Source: Microbacterium sp. MYb66 (GTDB lineage Bacteria; Actinomycetota; Actinomycetes; Actinomycetales; Microbacteriaceae). Taken from it: DNA of 64,000 bases. The stretch lies in assembly GCF_002979435.1 (NCBI RefSeq), contig NZ_PCOV01000003.1:434001-498000 (forward strand), in the 5' to 3' direction. Every line of letters begins with the position of its first letter. Position 1 is the first letter of the stretch. The notes under the pieces are model-generated. The model was not told where the DNA came from, did no database searches, and saw only the letters and a list, made by a program, of their open reading frames with translations. Shown here one piece after another: positions 42,245 through 50,808 of this stretch. A program made the translations under genes and the position numbers.

Positions 42245-42299
42245 TGTACCTACACATATTTTCAAATGTACCTACACCTATTGAAGTTGTACCCACAAC
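42245..42299. promoter_or_regulatory. Three tandem GntR-type operator elements
   Basis: TGTACCTACA (42245-42254), TGTACCTACA (42267-42276) and TGTACCCACA (42288-42297) recur at 22- and 21-base steps, two helical turns. The third sits in the palindrome GTTGTACCCACAAC (42286-42299), which lies in the spacer between a possible -35 TTGAAG (42281) and -10 TATCGT (42304), so binding would block the operon promoter. Confidence 0.75.
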
Positions 42300-42384
42300 T
42301 TGGTATCGTCGCTTTCACGCTCGCACCCGACGTCACCATACAAGCCAGGCGAGCCACCCCCTCGATCAACGAAGAGAAGAGATC

Positions 42385-43428
42385 ATGCAACGACGCACCC
42401 ACTTCCGCCGCACCGCAGCGACGGCCGCCGCTCTGCTCGCCACTCTCGGCCTTCTCGCCGCCTGTACGGCCCCCGACTCGTCCATCTCCCCCGGCGCGAC
42501 CTCCGGCAGCGGCGACGGCGACACCCGCATCGCCTTCGTCTCGCAGGTCGAGGGCATCCCCTACTTCTCCGGTTTCAAGACCGGCGCCGAGAAGGCCGCC
42601 GAGGAGTTCGGCGTCTCGTACACGCAGTCCGGGCCCGCCAAGGCCGATTCCGCCGAGCAGAAGCGCATCGTCGACGGCCTCGTCGCCCAGGGCTACGACG
42701 GCATCGCGATCTCGCCCCTCGACCCCACCTCGATGGACGGCTCGATCGCCGCGGCATCCTCCGCCGGCCTCGCTGTCATCACCTCCGATGCGGATGCTCC
42801 GAACAGCAAGCGCAGCGTGTTCGTCTCGCAGGCGAGCGACGAGGAACTCGGCCAGACGGCCATGGACCAGATCGCCGAACAGGCCGACGGCAAGGGCCAG
42901 TACGCGATCGTCTCCGGTGCAGCGGATGTCGCGACCTTCAACTCCTGGTCGCAGGCGGCCGTCGATCGCCAGGAATCCGAATACCCCGACATGGAGCTCG
43001 TGGGCGGCATCCGCCACACCGCCGACAGCGCCGAAGCCCTGCGCGAGGCCCAGGATCTGCTGACCGCCTACCCCGACCTCGCCGGCATCATCGCCGTGCC
43101 CTCGACTGCCGTTCCGGGTGTCGCCCAGGCCGTGCAGAACGCGGGCAAGGCCGGAGACGTGGCCGTGACCGGCTTCGGCAGTCCCAAGACCGTCGCCCCC
43201 TTCATCGCCTCGGGCGTCATGAAGTCCAGCGTGCTGTGGAACGTCGAAGACCTCGGCTACCTCACCGTCTGGGCGCTCACGCAGGTCATCGAGGGCAAGG
43301 ACTTCGCCGCCGAGAACGACGTGCCGGGACTCGACGAGCCGGTCCGCTACGACGAAGCCACCCAGACCCTGCTGCTCGGCCAGCCGACCGTGTTCACCAA
43401 GGAGAATGTCGATGACTTCGACTTCTGA
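42385..43428 (+). CDS. Sugar/nucleoside ABC transporter substrate-binding lipoprotein
   Basis: 347 residues. The signal peptide ends in a lipobox, LGLLAAC (lipidated Cys at about residue 29). The mature domain is a type I periplasmic-binding fold of the ribose/LsrB kind: RIAFVSQVEGIPYFSGFKTG, AQGYDGIAISPLDPTSM, GLAVITSDADAPNSKRSVFV, VAVTGFGSPKTVAPFI. LsrB-like and rhizopine-like binders have this pattern. It is the first gene of the six-gene operon and delivers ligand to the two permeases. Its 3' end overlaps the ATPase gene by 17 bases. Confidence 0.92.
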   Translation: MQRRTHFRRTAATAAALLATLGLLAACTAPDSSISPGATSGSGDGDTRIAFVSQVEGIPYFSGFKTGAEKAAEEFGVSYTQSGPAKADSAEQKRIVDGLVAQGYDGIAISPLDPTSMDGSIAAASSAGLAVITSDADAPNSKRSVFVSQASDEELGQTAMDQIAEQADGKGQYAIVSGAADVATFNSWSQAAVDRQESEYPDMELVGGIRHTADSAEALREAQDLLTAYPDLAGIIAVPSTAVPGVAQAVQNAGKAGDVAVTGFGSPKTVAPFIASGVMKSSVLWNVEDLGYLTVWALTQVIEGKDFAAENDVPGLDEPVRYDEATQTLLLGQPTVFTKENVDDFDF

Positions 43429-44947
43429 CCCCACCCCGCTCCTCGCGGTCAGCAGCCTCTCGAAGAGGTTCGGCGCGGTCGTCGCGCTGGAAGACGTCTC
43501 CCTCGAGGTGCGCCGCGCCGAACGCCTCGCGATCATGGGCGAGAACGGCGCCGGCAAGTCCACGCTCATGAAACTCCTCGCCGGGGTCTACAGCCCCGAC
43601 GAGGGGTCCATGACCCTCGACGGCGAGACCTACGCCCCCGCCGACCCGCACGCGGCCCTCGCCCTCGGCGTCTCGACGGTGTACCAGGAGCCCGCGTTCT
43701 TCGCCCACCTCTCGGTGATCGAGAACCTGTTCATGGGCAACCTGCCCCGCACCCGGCTCGGCTCCGTCGACGCCAGAGCGATGCGCCGCGAGGCCACCGC
43801 GCTGCTCCGCCGACTCAACCTGCCGGAGAAGCTCCTCGACCGGAAGATGGGGGAGCTGTCGCTCGGCGAGCAGCAGCAGGTGCTCATCGCCCGCGCCGTC
43901 CGGGTCGACGCGCGCATCCTCATCCTCGACGAGCCGACCTCGATCCTCACCCGAGCCGAGTCGGAGCGCCTGTTCGACATCGTCGACACGCTGATCGCCG
44001 CGGGAACCTCGGTCGTCTCGATCACCCACCGCTTCGACGAGCTCGAGCGCCTGGGCGACCGGTTCATCGTGCTCCGCGACGGCCGCTACGTCGGCGAGAC
44101 CGACGATCCCGCCCAGGAGCCGCTCCTGAAGATGATGGGCGGACGCTCGGGCGCGGCCCTGGCCCCGCTCGCCGCCGAAGAGCGCCCGCCCCTCCCCGAG
44201 GGCACCGCACCCACGCTGACCGTGGACGGTCTGACCGTCGAGGGGCAGTTCGCCGACATCTCGTTCGAGGTGTTCCCCGGACGCATCACGGGTCTGTACG
44301 GACTCGTCGGCGCCGGCCGCAGCGAGGTCGCCCTCACGATCTTCGGCGCGACCGGCGTCACCTCCGGCGCGATGACCCTCGGCGGACGCCCGTTCACCCC
44401 GCGGAGCACCCGCGACGCGCTGAACCACGGCGTCGCCTACGTGCCCGAGGACCGCAAGACCCAGGGCGTCTTCCCGTTCATGAACGTCACCGAGAACCTC
44501 ACGGCATCCACGCACGAGAAGATCACCACGACCGGCGTCATCCGCGTCGCCAAGGAGCAGGGTTTCGTCTCGTCCTGGATCACGAAGTTCTCGATCAAGA
44601 CCGCGACCAGCCGCGCCGGCATCCTCACCCTCTCGGGCGGAAACCAGCAGAAGACGCTGCTCGCCCGCGCCGTCGCCACCGAGCCGCGGCTGCTGATCCT
44701 CGACGAGCCGACCCGCGGCATCGACGTCGCCACCAAAGCGGAGATCCACCGCGACATCCGCGAGCTCGCCGCGACCGGTGTCGCCGTGCTCGTGATCAGC
44801 AGCGAGCTGCCCGAGCTGATCGCCCTGTCCGACCACGTCCACGTCCTGAGAGAGGGGCACATGACCGCCTCGTTCACCCGCGAGCAGGCGACAGAGGATG
44901 CCGTGCTCCGCGCCGCCGTCGGAGCGGGGGTGAGCGCAGGTGGCTGA
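43412..44947 (+). CDS. Sugar-type ABC transporter ATP-binding protein (two ABC domains)
   Basis: 511 residues from ATG 43412 (GGAG seven bases away; the ATG at 43406 is too close). The first ABC domain has Walker A GENGAGKST, signature LSLGEQQQVL and Walker B ILILDEPTS. The second has the altered Walker A GLVGAGRSEV, signature LSGGNQQKTL and LLILDEPTRGID. This pairing, one full and one degenerate site, is standard for CUT2 importers such as RbsA and LsrA. It energises the permeases encoded next. Confidence 0.96.
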   Translation: MTSTSDPTPLLAVSSLSKRFGAVVALEDVSLEVRRAERLAIMGENGAGKSTLMKLLAGVYSPDEGSMTLDGETYAPADPHAALALGVSTVYQEPAFFAHLSVIENLFMGNLPRTRLGSVDARAMRREATALLRRLNLPEKLLDRKMGELSLGEQQQVLIARAVRVDARILILDEPTSILTRAESERLFDIVDTLIAAGTSVVSITHRFDELERLGDRFIVLRDGRYVGETDDPAQEPLLKMMGGRSGAALAPLAAEERPPLPEGTAPTLTVDGLTVEGQFADISFEVFPGRITGLYGLVGAGRSEVALTIFGATGVTSGAMTLGGRPFTPRSTRDALNHGVAYVPEDRKTQGVFPFMNVTENLTASTHEKITTTGVIRVAKEQGFVSSWITKFSIKTATSRAGILTLSGGNQQKTLLARAVATEPRLLILDEPTRGIDVATKAEIHRDIRELAATGVAVLVISSELPELIALSDHVHVLREGHMTASFTREQATEDAVLRAAVGAGVSAGG

Positions 44948-45905
44948 CTCCCGAACCCTCCGGCGCGTGCAGCTCGCGCTGCTCCCGGTGCTCCTCGTCG
45001 TCGAGTTCATCGTCTTCTCGCTGCTGTCGCCGCGCTTCTTCACCCCGGAGAACCTCGCGAACATCGCCTACAACTCCGCCGACCTCGCCCTGGTCGCAGC
45101 CGGTGTCACGCTCGTCGTGATCCTGGGCGGCATCGACGTCTCCACCGGCTTCGCGGTCGGCATCGTCGCCTGGACCGTCGCGAAGCTCAGCGGCGCGGGC
45201 CTCCCCGCCTTCGTGGTGGTCTTCGCGGCCCTCGTCGTCGGCGCCCTCCTCGGCGCGATCAACGGCAGCCTCGTCACGTTCGGCAAGGTGCCTCCCATCA
45301 TCGCGACGCTCGGCACCGCGGCGATCTTCCAGACCGCACTCTTCGCGCTCTGGAACAGCAACGACCTGTTCGCCAGCCCGATCGCCCCGATCTTCTCGGG
45401 CGAACGCGTGCTGGGCGTGCCCATGGTCGTCGGCCTGGTGATCGTCGTCTACGCCTTCCTGGCCTGGTTCATGCACAAGCGCCCCTCGGGCCGCGAGCTG
45501 TATGCGACCGGCTCGAACCCCGAGGCCGCCCGCCTCGCCGGCATCCGGGTCAACCGCCTCACCTTCCTCAGCTACCTCACGATCGGCGTGCTCGTCGGGC
45601 TCGCGGGCCTGATCTACGTCGGCCGGGTCGGCGTGGTGCAGGCCTCGAGCGGCAACGAGCTGACGCTCCTCGCGATCGCGGCGGTCGTCGTCGGCGGCAC
45701 CTCGATCCTCGGTGGCGAAGGATCCGTCCTCCGCACCCTCGGCGGCCTCGTCTTCATCGTCGTGCTGCAGAACGGCATCGTCCTCGCCGGCGTCCCGCCG
45801 CTGTGGAACGGACTCATGGTCGGCACCACGATCATCCTCGCCGTGGCCATCGACGTCCTCGCGGCCCGCAAGGCCAACCGCCCCCTCCTGAGAGGTCTCG
45901 CATGA
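44940..45905 (+). CDS. CUT2-type ABC transporter permease (first copy)
   Basis: 321 residues from GTG 44940, overlapping the ATPase gene by eight bases. About ten hydrophobic segments; the family motifs GGIDVSTGFAVGIVAW (core loop) and YATGSNPEAARLAGIRVNRL (cytoplasmic loop contacting the ATPase) are those of RbsC/LsrC permeases. It pairs with the second permease as a heterodimer, as in lsrCD. The stop overlaps the next start by ATGA. Confidence 0.94.
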   Translation: MADSRTLRRVQLALLPVLLVVEFIVFSLLSPRFFTPENLANIAYNSADLALVAAGVTLVVILGGIDVSTGFAVGIVAWTVAKLSGAGLPAFVVVFAALVVGALLGAINGSLVTFGKVPPIIATLGTAAIFQTALFALWNSNDLFASPIAPIFSGERVLGVPMVVGLVIVVYAFLAWFMHKRPSGRELYATGSNPEAARLAGIRVNRLTFLSYLTIGVLVGLAGLIYVGRVGVVQASSGNELTLLAIAAVVVGGTSILGGEGSVLRTLGGLVFIVVLQNGIVLAGVPPLWNGLMVGTTIILAVAIDVLAARKANRPLLRGLA

Positions 45906-46870
45906 ACCGCGTGATGAGGTCTGTTCCGTGGAGTGACCGCCGCGTCTCGCTGGCGGTGCTCATCGTCATCGCCGTCGTCGTGATGAGCCTGCTGTCGCCG
46001 TACTTCCTGCGCCCGGACAACCTGCTCTCCATGACGCAGTACGGCGCTGTGCTCGGTCTGCTCGCCCTCGGGCAGAGCATCGTCATCCTCGGCGGAGGCG
46101 GCGGCATCGACCTGTCGGTCGGCTCGACCATGAGCCTGTCGGGCGTGGTCTTCGGACTCCTGGCAGTGAACGTCGGACTCGACCCGTGGGTCGCAGCGCT
46201 CGGCGCGATCGCGGCGGGAGCCCTCCTGGGCGGCGTCAACGCGGCGCTCATCACCCTGCTCCGCATCCCCCCGCTGATCGCGACGATCGCCACGCTGTAC
46301 CTGTTCGCCTCCGCGGCGCTGGTGCTCACGAACGGCATCGACATCAACGGCTTCGACCGCTCCGGCTTCGCGTTCCTCGGCCAGAGCAAGATCGCCGGAT
46401 TCCCGACGCAGGTCATCCTCGTGCTCCTGCCCGCCTACGTCATCGCCGCGATCGTCCTGTCGCGGACGCCCACCGGACGCCGCATCTACGAGACCGGCAA
46501 CAACGCGCAGGCCGCTCTGCTCACCGGGGTGAACGTGCGCGCCACCCGCGCCGGGCTCTACATCACCTCGGGTGCGCTCGCCGGTCTCGCGGCCGTCGTC
46601 AACGCCTCGTGGCTGCTGAACGCGAAGGCGGCGGCGGGCGCGGGCATGGAGCTGCAGTCGATCACCATCGCGGTCCTCGGCGGCATCGTCATCACCGGCG
46701 GCATCGGCCGGGTGTCGGGGACACTGCTGGGCCTCGTGCTCGTCGTGATCCTCAACTCGGGTCTGCAGCTGGCGGGCGTGAGCAACACCTGGCAGATCGG
46801 GCTCCTCGGCGCCGTGCTGATCGTCAGCGTCCTGATCGACACCCTGCGAGTACGGAGGCAGCGCACATGA
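45902..46870 (+). CDS. CUT2-type ABC transporter permease (second copy)
   Basis: 322 residues from ATG 45902. Family motifs GGGGGIDLSVGSTMSLSGVV and YETGNNAQAALLTGVNVRAT parallel those of the first permease, confirming an RbsC/LsrD-type subunit with about ten TM helices. Two distinct permeases with one duplex ATPase are typical of AI-2, rhizopine and nucleoside importers, whereas ribose systems use one. ATGA overlaps join it to the genes on both sides. Confidence 0.94.
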   Translation: MNRVMRSVPWSDRRVSLAVLIVIAVVVMSLLSPYFLRPDNLLSMTQYGAVLGLLALGQSIVILGGGGGIDLSVGSTMSLSGVVFGLLAVNVGLDPWVAALGAIAAGALLGGVNAALITLLRIPPLIATIATLYLFASAALVLTNGIDINGFDRSGFAFLGQSKIAGFPTQVILVLLPAYVIAAIVLSRTPTGRRIYETGNNAQAALLTGVNVRATRAGLYITSGALAGLAAVVNASWLLNAKAAAGAGMELQSITIAVLGGIVITGGIGRVSGTLLGLVLVVILNSGLQLAGVSNTWQIGLLGAVLIVSVLIDTLRVRRQRT

Positions 46871-47865
46871 GCGAGCTCAGCACCCTCATCCCCTCGACCC
46901 CGGCCCGGGGCGAGCGGGCGATCGACCTGCTCGTGGTGGGCGACACCGGCATCGACCTCATGGTCGACGTCGACACCCTCCCCGGTCGCGACGCGAAGTC
47001 CATCGGCCGGAGTCTCGGCATCCACCCCGGAGGCATGGGCGCGAACTTCGCCGTCGCCGCGGGACTCGCCGAGCCGCTGCTGCGTGTCTCGCTGTTCTCG
47101 CGGGTCGGCGACGACCCGTTCGGCATCGGCTGCATCCGCGCCCTCGCCAGCGCGGGCATCGCGACCGACCACGTCGAGGTGATGGCCGACGAGCTGACCT
47201 GGTGGTGCGCCGTCGCGGTCGCCGCCGACGGGGAGAAGAGCCTCCTCGGCGGTCGCACCCCCGCTTCGCTGCCCGATGCCGCGCGCGTCGGGGCAGACGT
47301 GCTGGCCGCGACCCGCTGGCTGCACGTGCTCGCCGATGTGCCCGGCTCGGACGACCTGATCCACCGCGCACGCGCGGCCGGAGCGGGGACCAGCGTCGAC
47401 GTCGAAGGCAGTTTCGTCGCCGAGGATGCCGACCGGGCCAGGGCGCTCATCGCGTTGGCCGACCTGGCCATCGTGAACACCGGGGCCGCCCAGACCCTCG
47501 CCGGCACCACCGACGACGAGGCCGCGCTCCGGGCCCTGCTGCACGACACCGCGCACCGCGTGGTCGTGCTCACCCGCGGTGCCGACGGATCCCTGCTCGG
47601 GGCATCCGCCAGCGACGGCTCGATCGCGATCTGGTCGCAGCCCAGCGTGCCGGTGCCCCGCGTGGTCGACACCACCGGAGCGGGCGATGCCTTCGCCGGC
47701 ACGGTCGTCGCGACACTGCTCGCAGGCCGTGGCGTCGACCACGCCCTCACGGCTGCGGCCGCCCACGCGGCCCGCGCCATCAGCCACCTCGGCTCCCGCT
47801 CCGGCGGGCTGCCCGGGTGGCCGCATTCTCACGACTCACAAGAAAGAGGAGACATCCATGACTGA
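46867..47865 (+). CDS. PfkB-family carbohydrate/nucleoside kinase (YegV-like)
   Basis: 332 residues from ATG 46867. The ribokinase fold shows LLVVGDTGIDLMVDVDTLPG, the N-terminal GGMGANFAVAAG substrate loop, and the C-terminal VVDTTGAGDAFAGTVVATLL with the catalytic Asp and anion hole. ATP phosphorylates the sugar moiety of the imported compound. E. coli yegV encodes the same family next to yegU (ADP-ribosylglycohydrolase) and yegW (GntR), matching this operon. Substrate unknown; ATGA overlap with the permease and an 8-bp overlap with the next gene. Confidence 0.92.
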   Translation: MSELSTLIPSTPARGERAIDLLVVGDTGIDLMVDVDTLPGRDAKSIGRSLGIHPGGMGANFAVAAGLAEPLLRVSLFSRVGDDPFGIGCIRALASAGIATDHVEVMADELTWWCAVAVAADGEKSLLGGRTPASLPDAARVGADVLAATRWLHVLADVPGSDDLIHRARAAGAGTSVDVEGSFVAEDADRARALIALADLAIVNTGAAQTLAGTTDDEAALRALLHDTAHRVVVLTRGADGSLLGASASDGSIAIWSQPSVPVPRVVDTTGAGDAFAGTVVATLLAGRGVDHALTAAAAHAARAISHLGSRSGGLPGWPHSHDSQERGDIHD

Positions 47866-48928
47866 ACCGACCGCCACGACCCCGCAGACCGACCCGACGC
47901 GGTTCACCCGCCTCGAGGACAAGATCCTCGGATCGCTCGCGACCGCGGTGATCGGTGATGCGCTCGGCGCGCCGACCGAGACGCGGAGCATCCCGCAGAT
48001 CCGCACACTCTTCGGCGGCCCGGTGACCGAGTTCCACAAGCCGCTGGCCGACTCGCCCTACTCCAAGGGTCGTCACGCCGCGCAGATCACGGATGACAGC
48101 AGCCAGCTGCTCATGCTCGCCGAGGTCTTCATCCGCACCGGCACCGCGATCACCCCGCGCGACGTCGCCGACATGATCCTCGAGTGGTCGACGAACACCG
48201 ACTACTTCCCGCACTTCGCCGGCCCCACGACCCGTCGTGCCGTCGCCGCGCTCAAGGAGGGAGCCGACCCCGAGACGATCGGTGCCGCGGGTGACGAGGC
48301 CACGACCGGTGCGAGCAACGGTGCCGCGATGCGCGCCGGGGCAGCCGGACTCGCCCACCCCGGCGACGTGAACGGAGCGGTGCAGGCGGCGCTGATCACG
48401 GCACGCCCCAGCCACTTCACGTCGGTCGGTGTCGCCGGAGCCGCGGCCGTCGCGGGTGCGGTCGCCGCCGCGCTCGTCGACGACGCGACCGTGACCGACG
48501 TCGTGGACGCCTTCCTCTGGGCGGCCCTGGAAGGCGAGCGACTCGGGCGCGAACTCGGCCGCGAGGTCCCGGCCCCCAGCGTCTACGAGCGGGCCAAGCG
48601 TGCCGCCGAGATCGCGATCACCGAGCGTGACCAGGGCCGGCTCGTCACGCGCATCGCCGCCGAGATCGGCACGGGTCTGCCGGCCGCGGAGGCCGTTCCC
48701 GCCGCACTCGGCTTCTTCGTCGCCGCTGCGGGCGACCCGTGGCTCACGGTGCAGGCCGCTGCGAACGCGGGCGACGACACCGACACGGTCGCGTGCATGG
48801 CCGGATCGATCGCCGGGGCGTTCTCGGGTTTCGCCGCGGTCCCGCGCGACAAGTATGCGCAGGTGCTGGAGGCCAACCCGATCGACATCGCCGACGTCGC
48901 CAAGCGGCTGTACGAGACCGTTCGCTGA
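47858..48928 (+). CDS. ADP-ribosylglycohydrolase-family protein (YegU-like)
   Basis: 356 residues from ATG 47858 with AGAGGAGA upstream. The all-helical ADP-ribosylglycohydrolase fold is shown by GSLATAVIGDALGAPTE, QITDDSSQLLMLAEV (first metal-binding Asp pair), TGASNGAAMRAGAAGL and NAGDDTDTVACMAGSIAGAF (second metal pair). Family members hydrolyse N- or O-glycosidic bonds to ADP-ribose; within a sugar or nucleoside catabolic operon it more likely splits an N-ribosyl-type substrate. Last gene of the operon, followed by a hairpin. It contains both expected two-magnesium motifs, so it should be active. Confidence 0.92.
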   Translation: MTEPTATTPQTDPTRFTRLEDKILGSLATAVIGDALGAPTETRSIPQIRTLFGGPVTEFHKPLADSPYSKGRHAAQITDDSSQLLMLAEVFIRTGTAITPRDVADMILEWSTNTDYFPHFAGPTTRRAVAALKEGADPETIGAAGDEATTGASNGAAMRAGAAGLAHPGDVNGAVQAALITARPSHFTSVGVAGAAAVAGAVAAALVDDATVTDVVDAFLWAALEGERLGRELGREVPAPSVYERAKRAAEIAITERDQGRLVTRIAAEIGTGLPAAEAVPAALGFFVAAAGDPWLTVQAAANAGDDTDTVACMAGSIAGAFSGFAAVPRDKYAQVLEANPIDIADVAKRLYETVR

Positions 48929-48935
48929 CCCGCAG

Positions 48936-48981
48936 CGGACGGACAGGGGTCGGGCCGCTGCGGTCCGGCCCCAGCCGTCCG
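48936..48981 (+). terminator. Hairpin terminator after the ABC/kinase/glycohydrolase operon
   Basis: CGGACGG (48936-48942) pairs with CCGTCCG (48975-48981), and an inner G/C-rich stem with a few mismatches lies between. It begins 8 bp after the operon's final stop. Confidence 0.6.
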
Positions 48982-49081
48982 GTGACCTTTCGTCGGGGAG
49001 CGCGCAAGATGCCGGTGTACCGCGTGCGGTTCGCCGCATGCCCCGCCGAACGCGCGCGATCGCCATGTCTAACCTCATCGC

Positions 49082-49600
49082 ATGACTCTGGGATCACTCG
49101 CCGACATCATCACCGCCCTCACCGCTGTCCTCGCTCTCTTCGCTGCCATCGCTGGGGCTCGACATGCTCGTCAGCTGTTCGGAGTCGAGGCGCGACGCGA
49201 TGAATCGACTGCCGCTCGTGAGCGGCAGTCCCAGGCGAGCAAGGTCTTCGCGTGGGTCGCGTCCCGCATTGGCGAGGACACGACGTACGGCGTGGTCGTC
49301 GTGAACTCCTCGGAGCAGGCCATCTACGACGTCGAGGTGCGCGTGACGGATGCTCACGCCGGCGAACGCCGCCCGATCTCGCTCACGATCCTGCCTCCCG
49401 GCGCCTACTACCTCGGTGAGAGTCCTGAGGCATACGCGTGGGAGTTCGCGTCGCGGCTTCGGTCCTTCGATGACGAGATCCGTCCCGTGACGAAGTCGAA
49501 GAACCGCCGCATTCTGCGGATGTCGTTCCGGGACAGTTCCAATCTGATGTGGACACGGGACGGAGTAGGTATCCTCGAGTCCTCGCTGACTGTCGAGTGA
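49082..49600 (+). CDS. Unrecognised membrane-anchored protein, 172 residues
   Basis: One N-terminal hydrophobic helix (LADIITALTAVLALFAAIAGA) followed by a helical, charged linker (RHARQLFGVEARRDESTAARE). The C-terminal domain is a beta-sandwich of about 100 residues (TYGVVVVNSSEQAIYDVEVR, PISLTILPPGAYYLGES, RRILRMSFRDSSNLMWTRDG). This architecture, a TM plus Ig-like soluble domain facing the cytoplasm, is common in orphan actinobacterial proteins linked to signalling or phage defence. I do not recognise a family. The ATG at 49082 lacks a clear ribosome-binding site. Confidence 0.6.
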   Translation: MTLGSLADIITALTAVLALFAAIAGARHARQLFGVEARRDESTAARERQSQASKVFAWVASRIGEDTTYGVVVVNSSEQAIYDVEVRVTDAHAGERRPISLTILPPGAYYLGESPEAYAWEFASRLRSFDDEIRPVTKSKNRRILRMSFRDSSNLMWTRDGVGILESSLTVE

Positions 49601-49678
49601 CTCGCTGCGATCTCGGGTACCGACTCGGATCCATCCACAGATCGCGTTCCAATCCGCCGGCGGTCTCCGGTGGCTGAC

Positions 49679-50371
49679 ATGATGGACGCCATGGCCATCT
49701 CTCTGCTTGACCGTACGATCTACTCGTACTCCGATGTGGATCGGCTCGTTGGTCTGCACGGCGGAACTGCAAGGCGATGGCTCGACGGATACACGCGAGC
49801 AGGCAAGTTCTATGAGCCGATTCTTCGCGAGTCCGCGAGTGGATCCGAAGCCGTGACCTGGGGCGAGATGGTCGAGGCGCGCCTCTTGGCGGAGTTCAGG
49901 AATCGAGATGTGACGGTGCAGAAACTGCGCCCCGCGATCGAACAGCTGCGCGAGCAGTTCGGTCGGTATCCGCTCGCCCTTGCCCGCCCCTTTCTCGACG
50001 TCGAAGGACGGGAGCTCGTCCAGATCGTCCAGGAGCGGGTCGGACTGGAGCGGTCGCTCCAACTCGTCGTCGTTCGCAACGGACAGAGCATGCTCAGTGC
50101 GGCGACCAAGCGTTTCAGCGGCGCCGTGCAGTACATCGACGGCGCGGCGGGGAGTATCCAACCTGACCCGAGAACGCCGTTCGTGGCCATGGATCCGTCT
50201 CGAACCTTCGGCCAGCCGGCGGTGCGCAACGTGCGAACCGAGGTTCTAGCCGGGGACTACAAAGCCGGGAGCTCCCGCGAGGAGCTTGCAGACCTCTACG
50301 AATTGACGCCCGATCAGGTCGACGAAGCACTGCGGTTCGAGCTCATCGTCGGCAGCGACCGGGCGGCGTGA
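49679..50371 (+). CDS. DUF433-containing antitoxin-like protein (VapB45-like)
   Basis: About 230 residues; GTG 49670 and ATG codons at 49679, 49682 and 49691 are all possible starts. The N-terminal part has a MerR-like HTH (YSYSDVDRLVGLHGGTARRW, LDGY) and a mid segment VTWGEMVEARLLAEFR. The C-terminal region TEVLAGDYKAGSSREELADLYELTPDQVDEAL is the DUF433 HTH. This two-HTH layout is seen in antitoxins paired with PIN-like toxins such as M. tuberculosis VapB45. The next gene starts 5 bp downstream and encodes a PIN-like protein. Confidence 0.8.
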   Translation: MMDAMAISLLDRTIYSYSDVDRLVGLHGGTARRWLDGYTRAGKFYEPILRESASGSEAVTWGEMVEARLLAEFRNRDVTVQKLRPAIEQLREQFGRYPLALARPFLDVEGRELVQIVQERVGLERSLQLVVVRNGQSMLSAATKRFSGAVQYIDGAAGSIQPDPRTPFVAMDPSRTFGQPAVRNVRTEVLAGDYKAGSSREELADLYELTPDQVDEALRFELIVGSDRAA

Positions 50372-50376
50372 TCTGA

Positions 50377-50787
50377 GTGTTCTCACCGGTCTACTTTGCC
50401 GACGAGAACACCCTGGGCTTTGCGAAAGTGCTCCGACGCGCGGGGCGGACCGACGTCCTTCATCCTGGTCACCCGGACTTCCCCGCTGTCCCGCTCGGAG
50501 CGCTCGACCTTCAGTGGATGCCCGCGGTCGGTCGCGCTGGCTTCATCGTGGTCACTCGTGACCGCCGCATCCGCACCCGGCCGGCGGAATTGACCGCGTA
50601 CCGAGAACATGGCATCCGTTCGGTGTGGCTGGGGGTGAAGCGGGACATGCGACCGGACGAGCAGGCGCAGCTCTTCCTGCGACATGAGGATCGCTTGAAA
50701 CGCGAGATCATCAAGCGCGGTGCCGGGCCGTGGGCCCTCGCCATGAACGGCAGGGGCCTGCGACCGATTCGCCTCGGTGGTGAGTGA
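50377..50787 (+). CDS. PIN-like toxin-type RNase (VapC45-like)
   Basis: 136 residues from GTG 50377. PYFADENTL-type opening (VYFADENTLGFAKVLRRAG) supplies the first acidic residue, followed by GFIVVTRDRRIRTRPAEL (second acid) and ELTAYREHGIRSVWLGVK. This is the DUF5615/PIN-like fold of VapC45-type toxins. The small distance after the DUF433 gene indicates one operon, antitoxin first. It probably cleaves RNA when free; no direct proof in the sequence. It ends 21 bp before the convergent SulP stop. Confidence 0.8.
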   Translation: MFSPVYFADENTLGFAKVLRRAGRTDVLHPGHPDFPAVPLGALDLQWMPAVGRAGFIVVTRDRRIRTRPAELTAYREHGIRSVWLGVKRDMRPDEQAQLFLRHEDRLKREIIKRGAGPWALAMNGRGLRPIRLGGE

Positions 50788-50808
50788 CCCGACTGGATGG
50801 CCCGGCGC

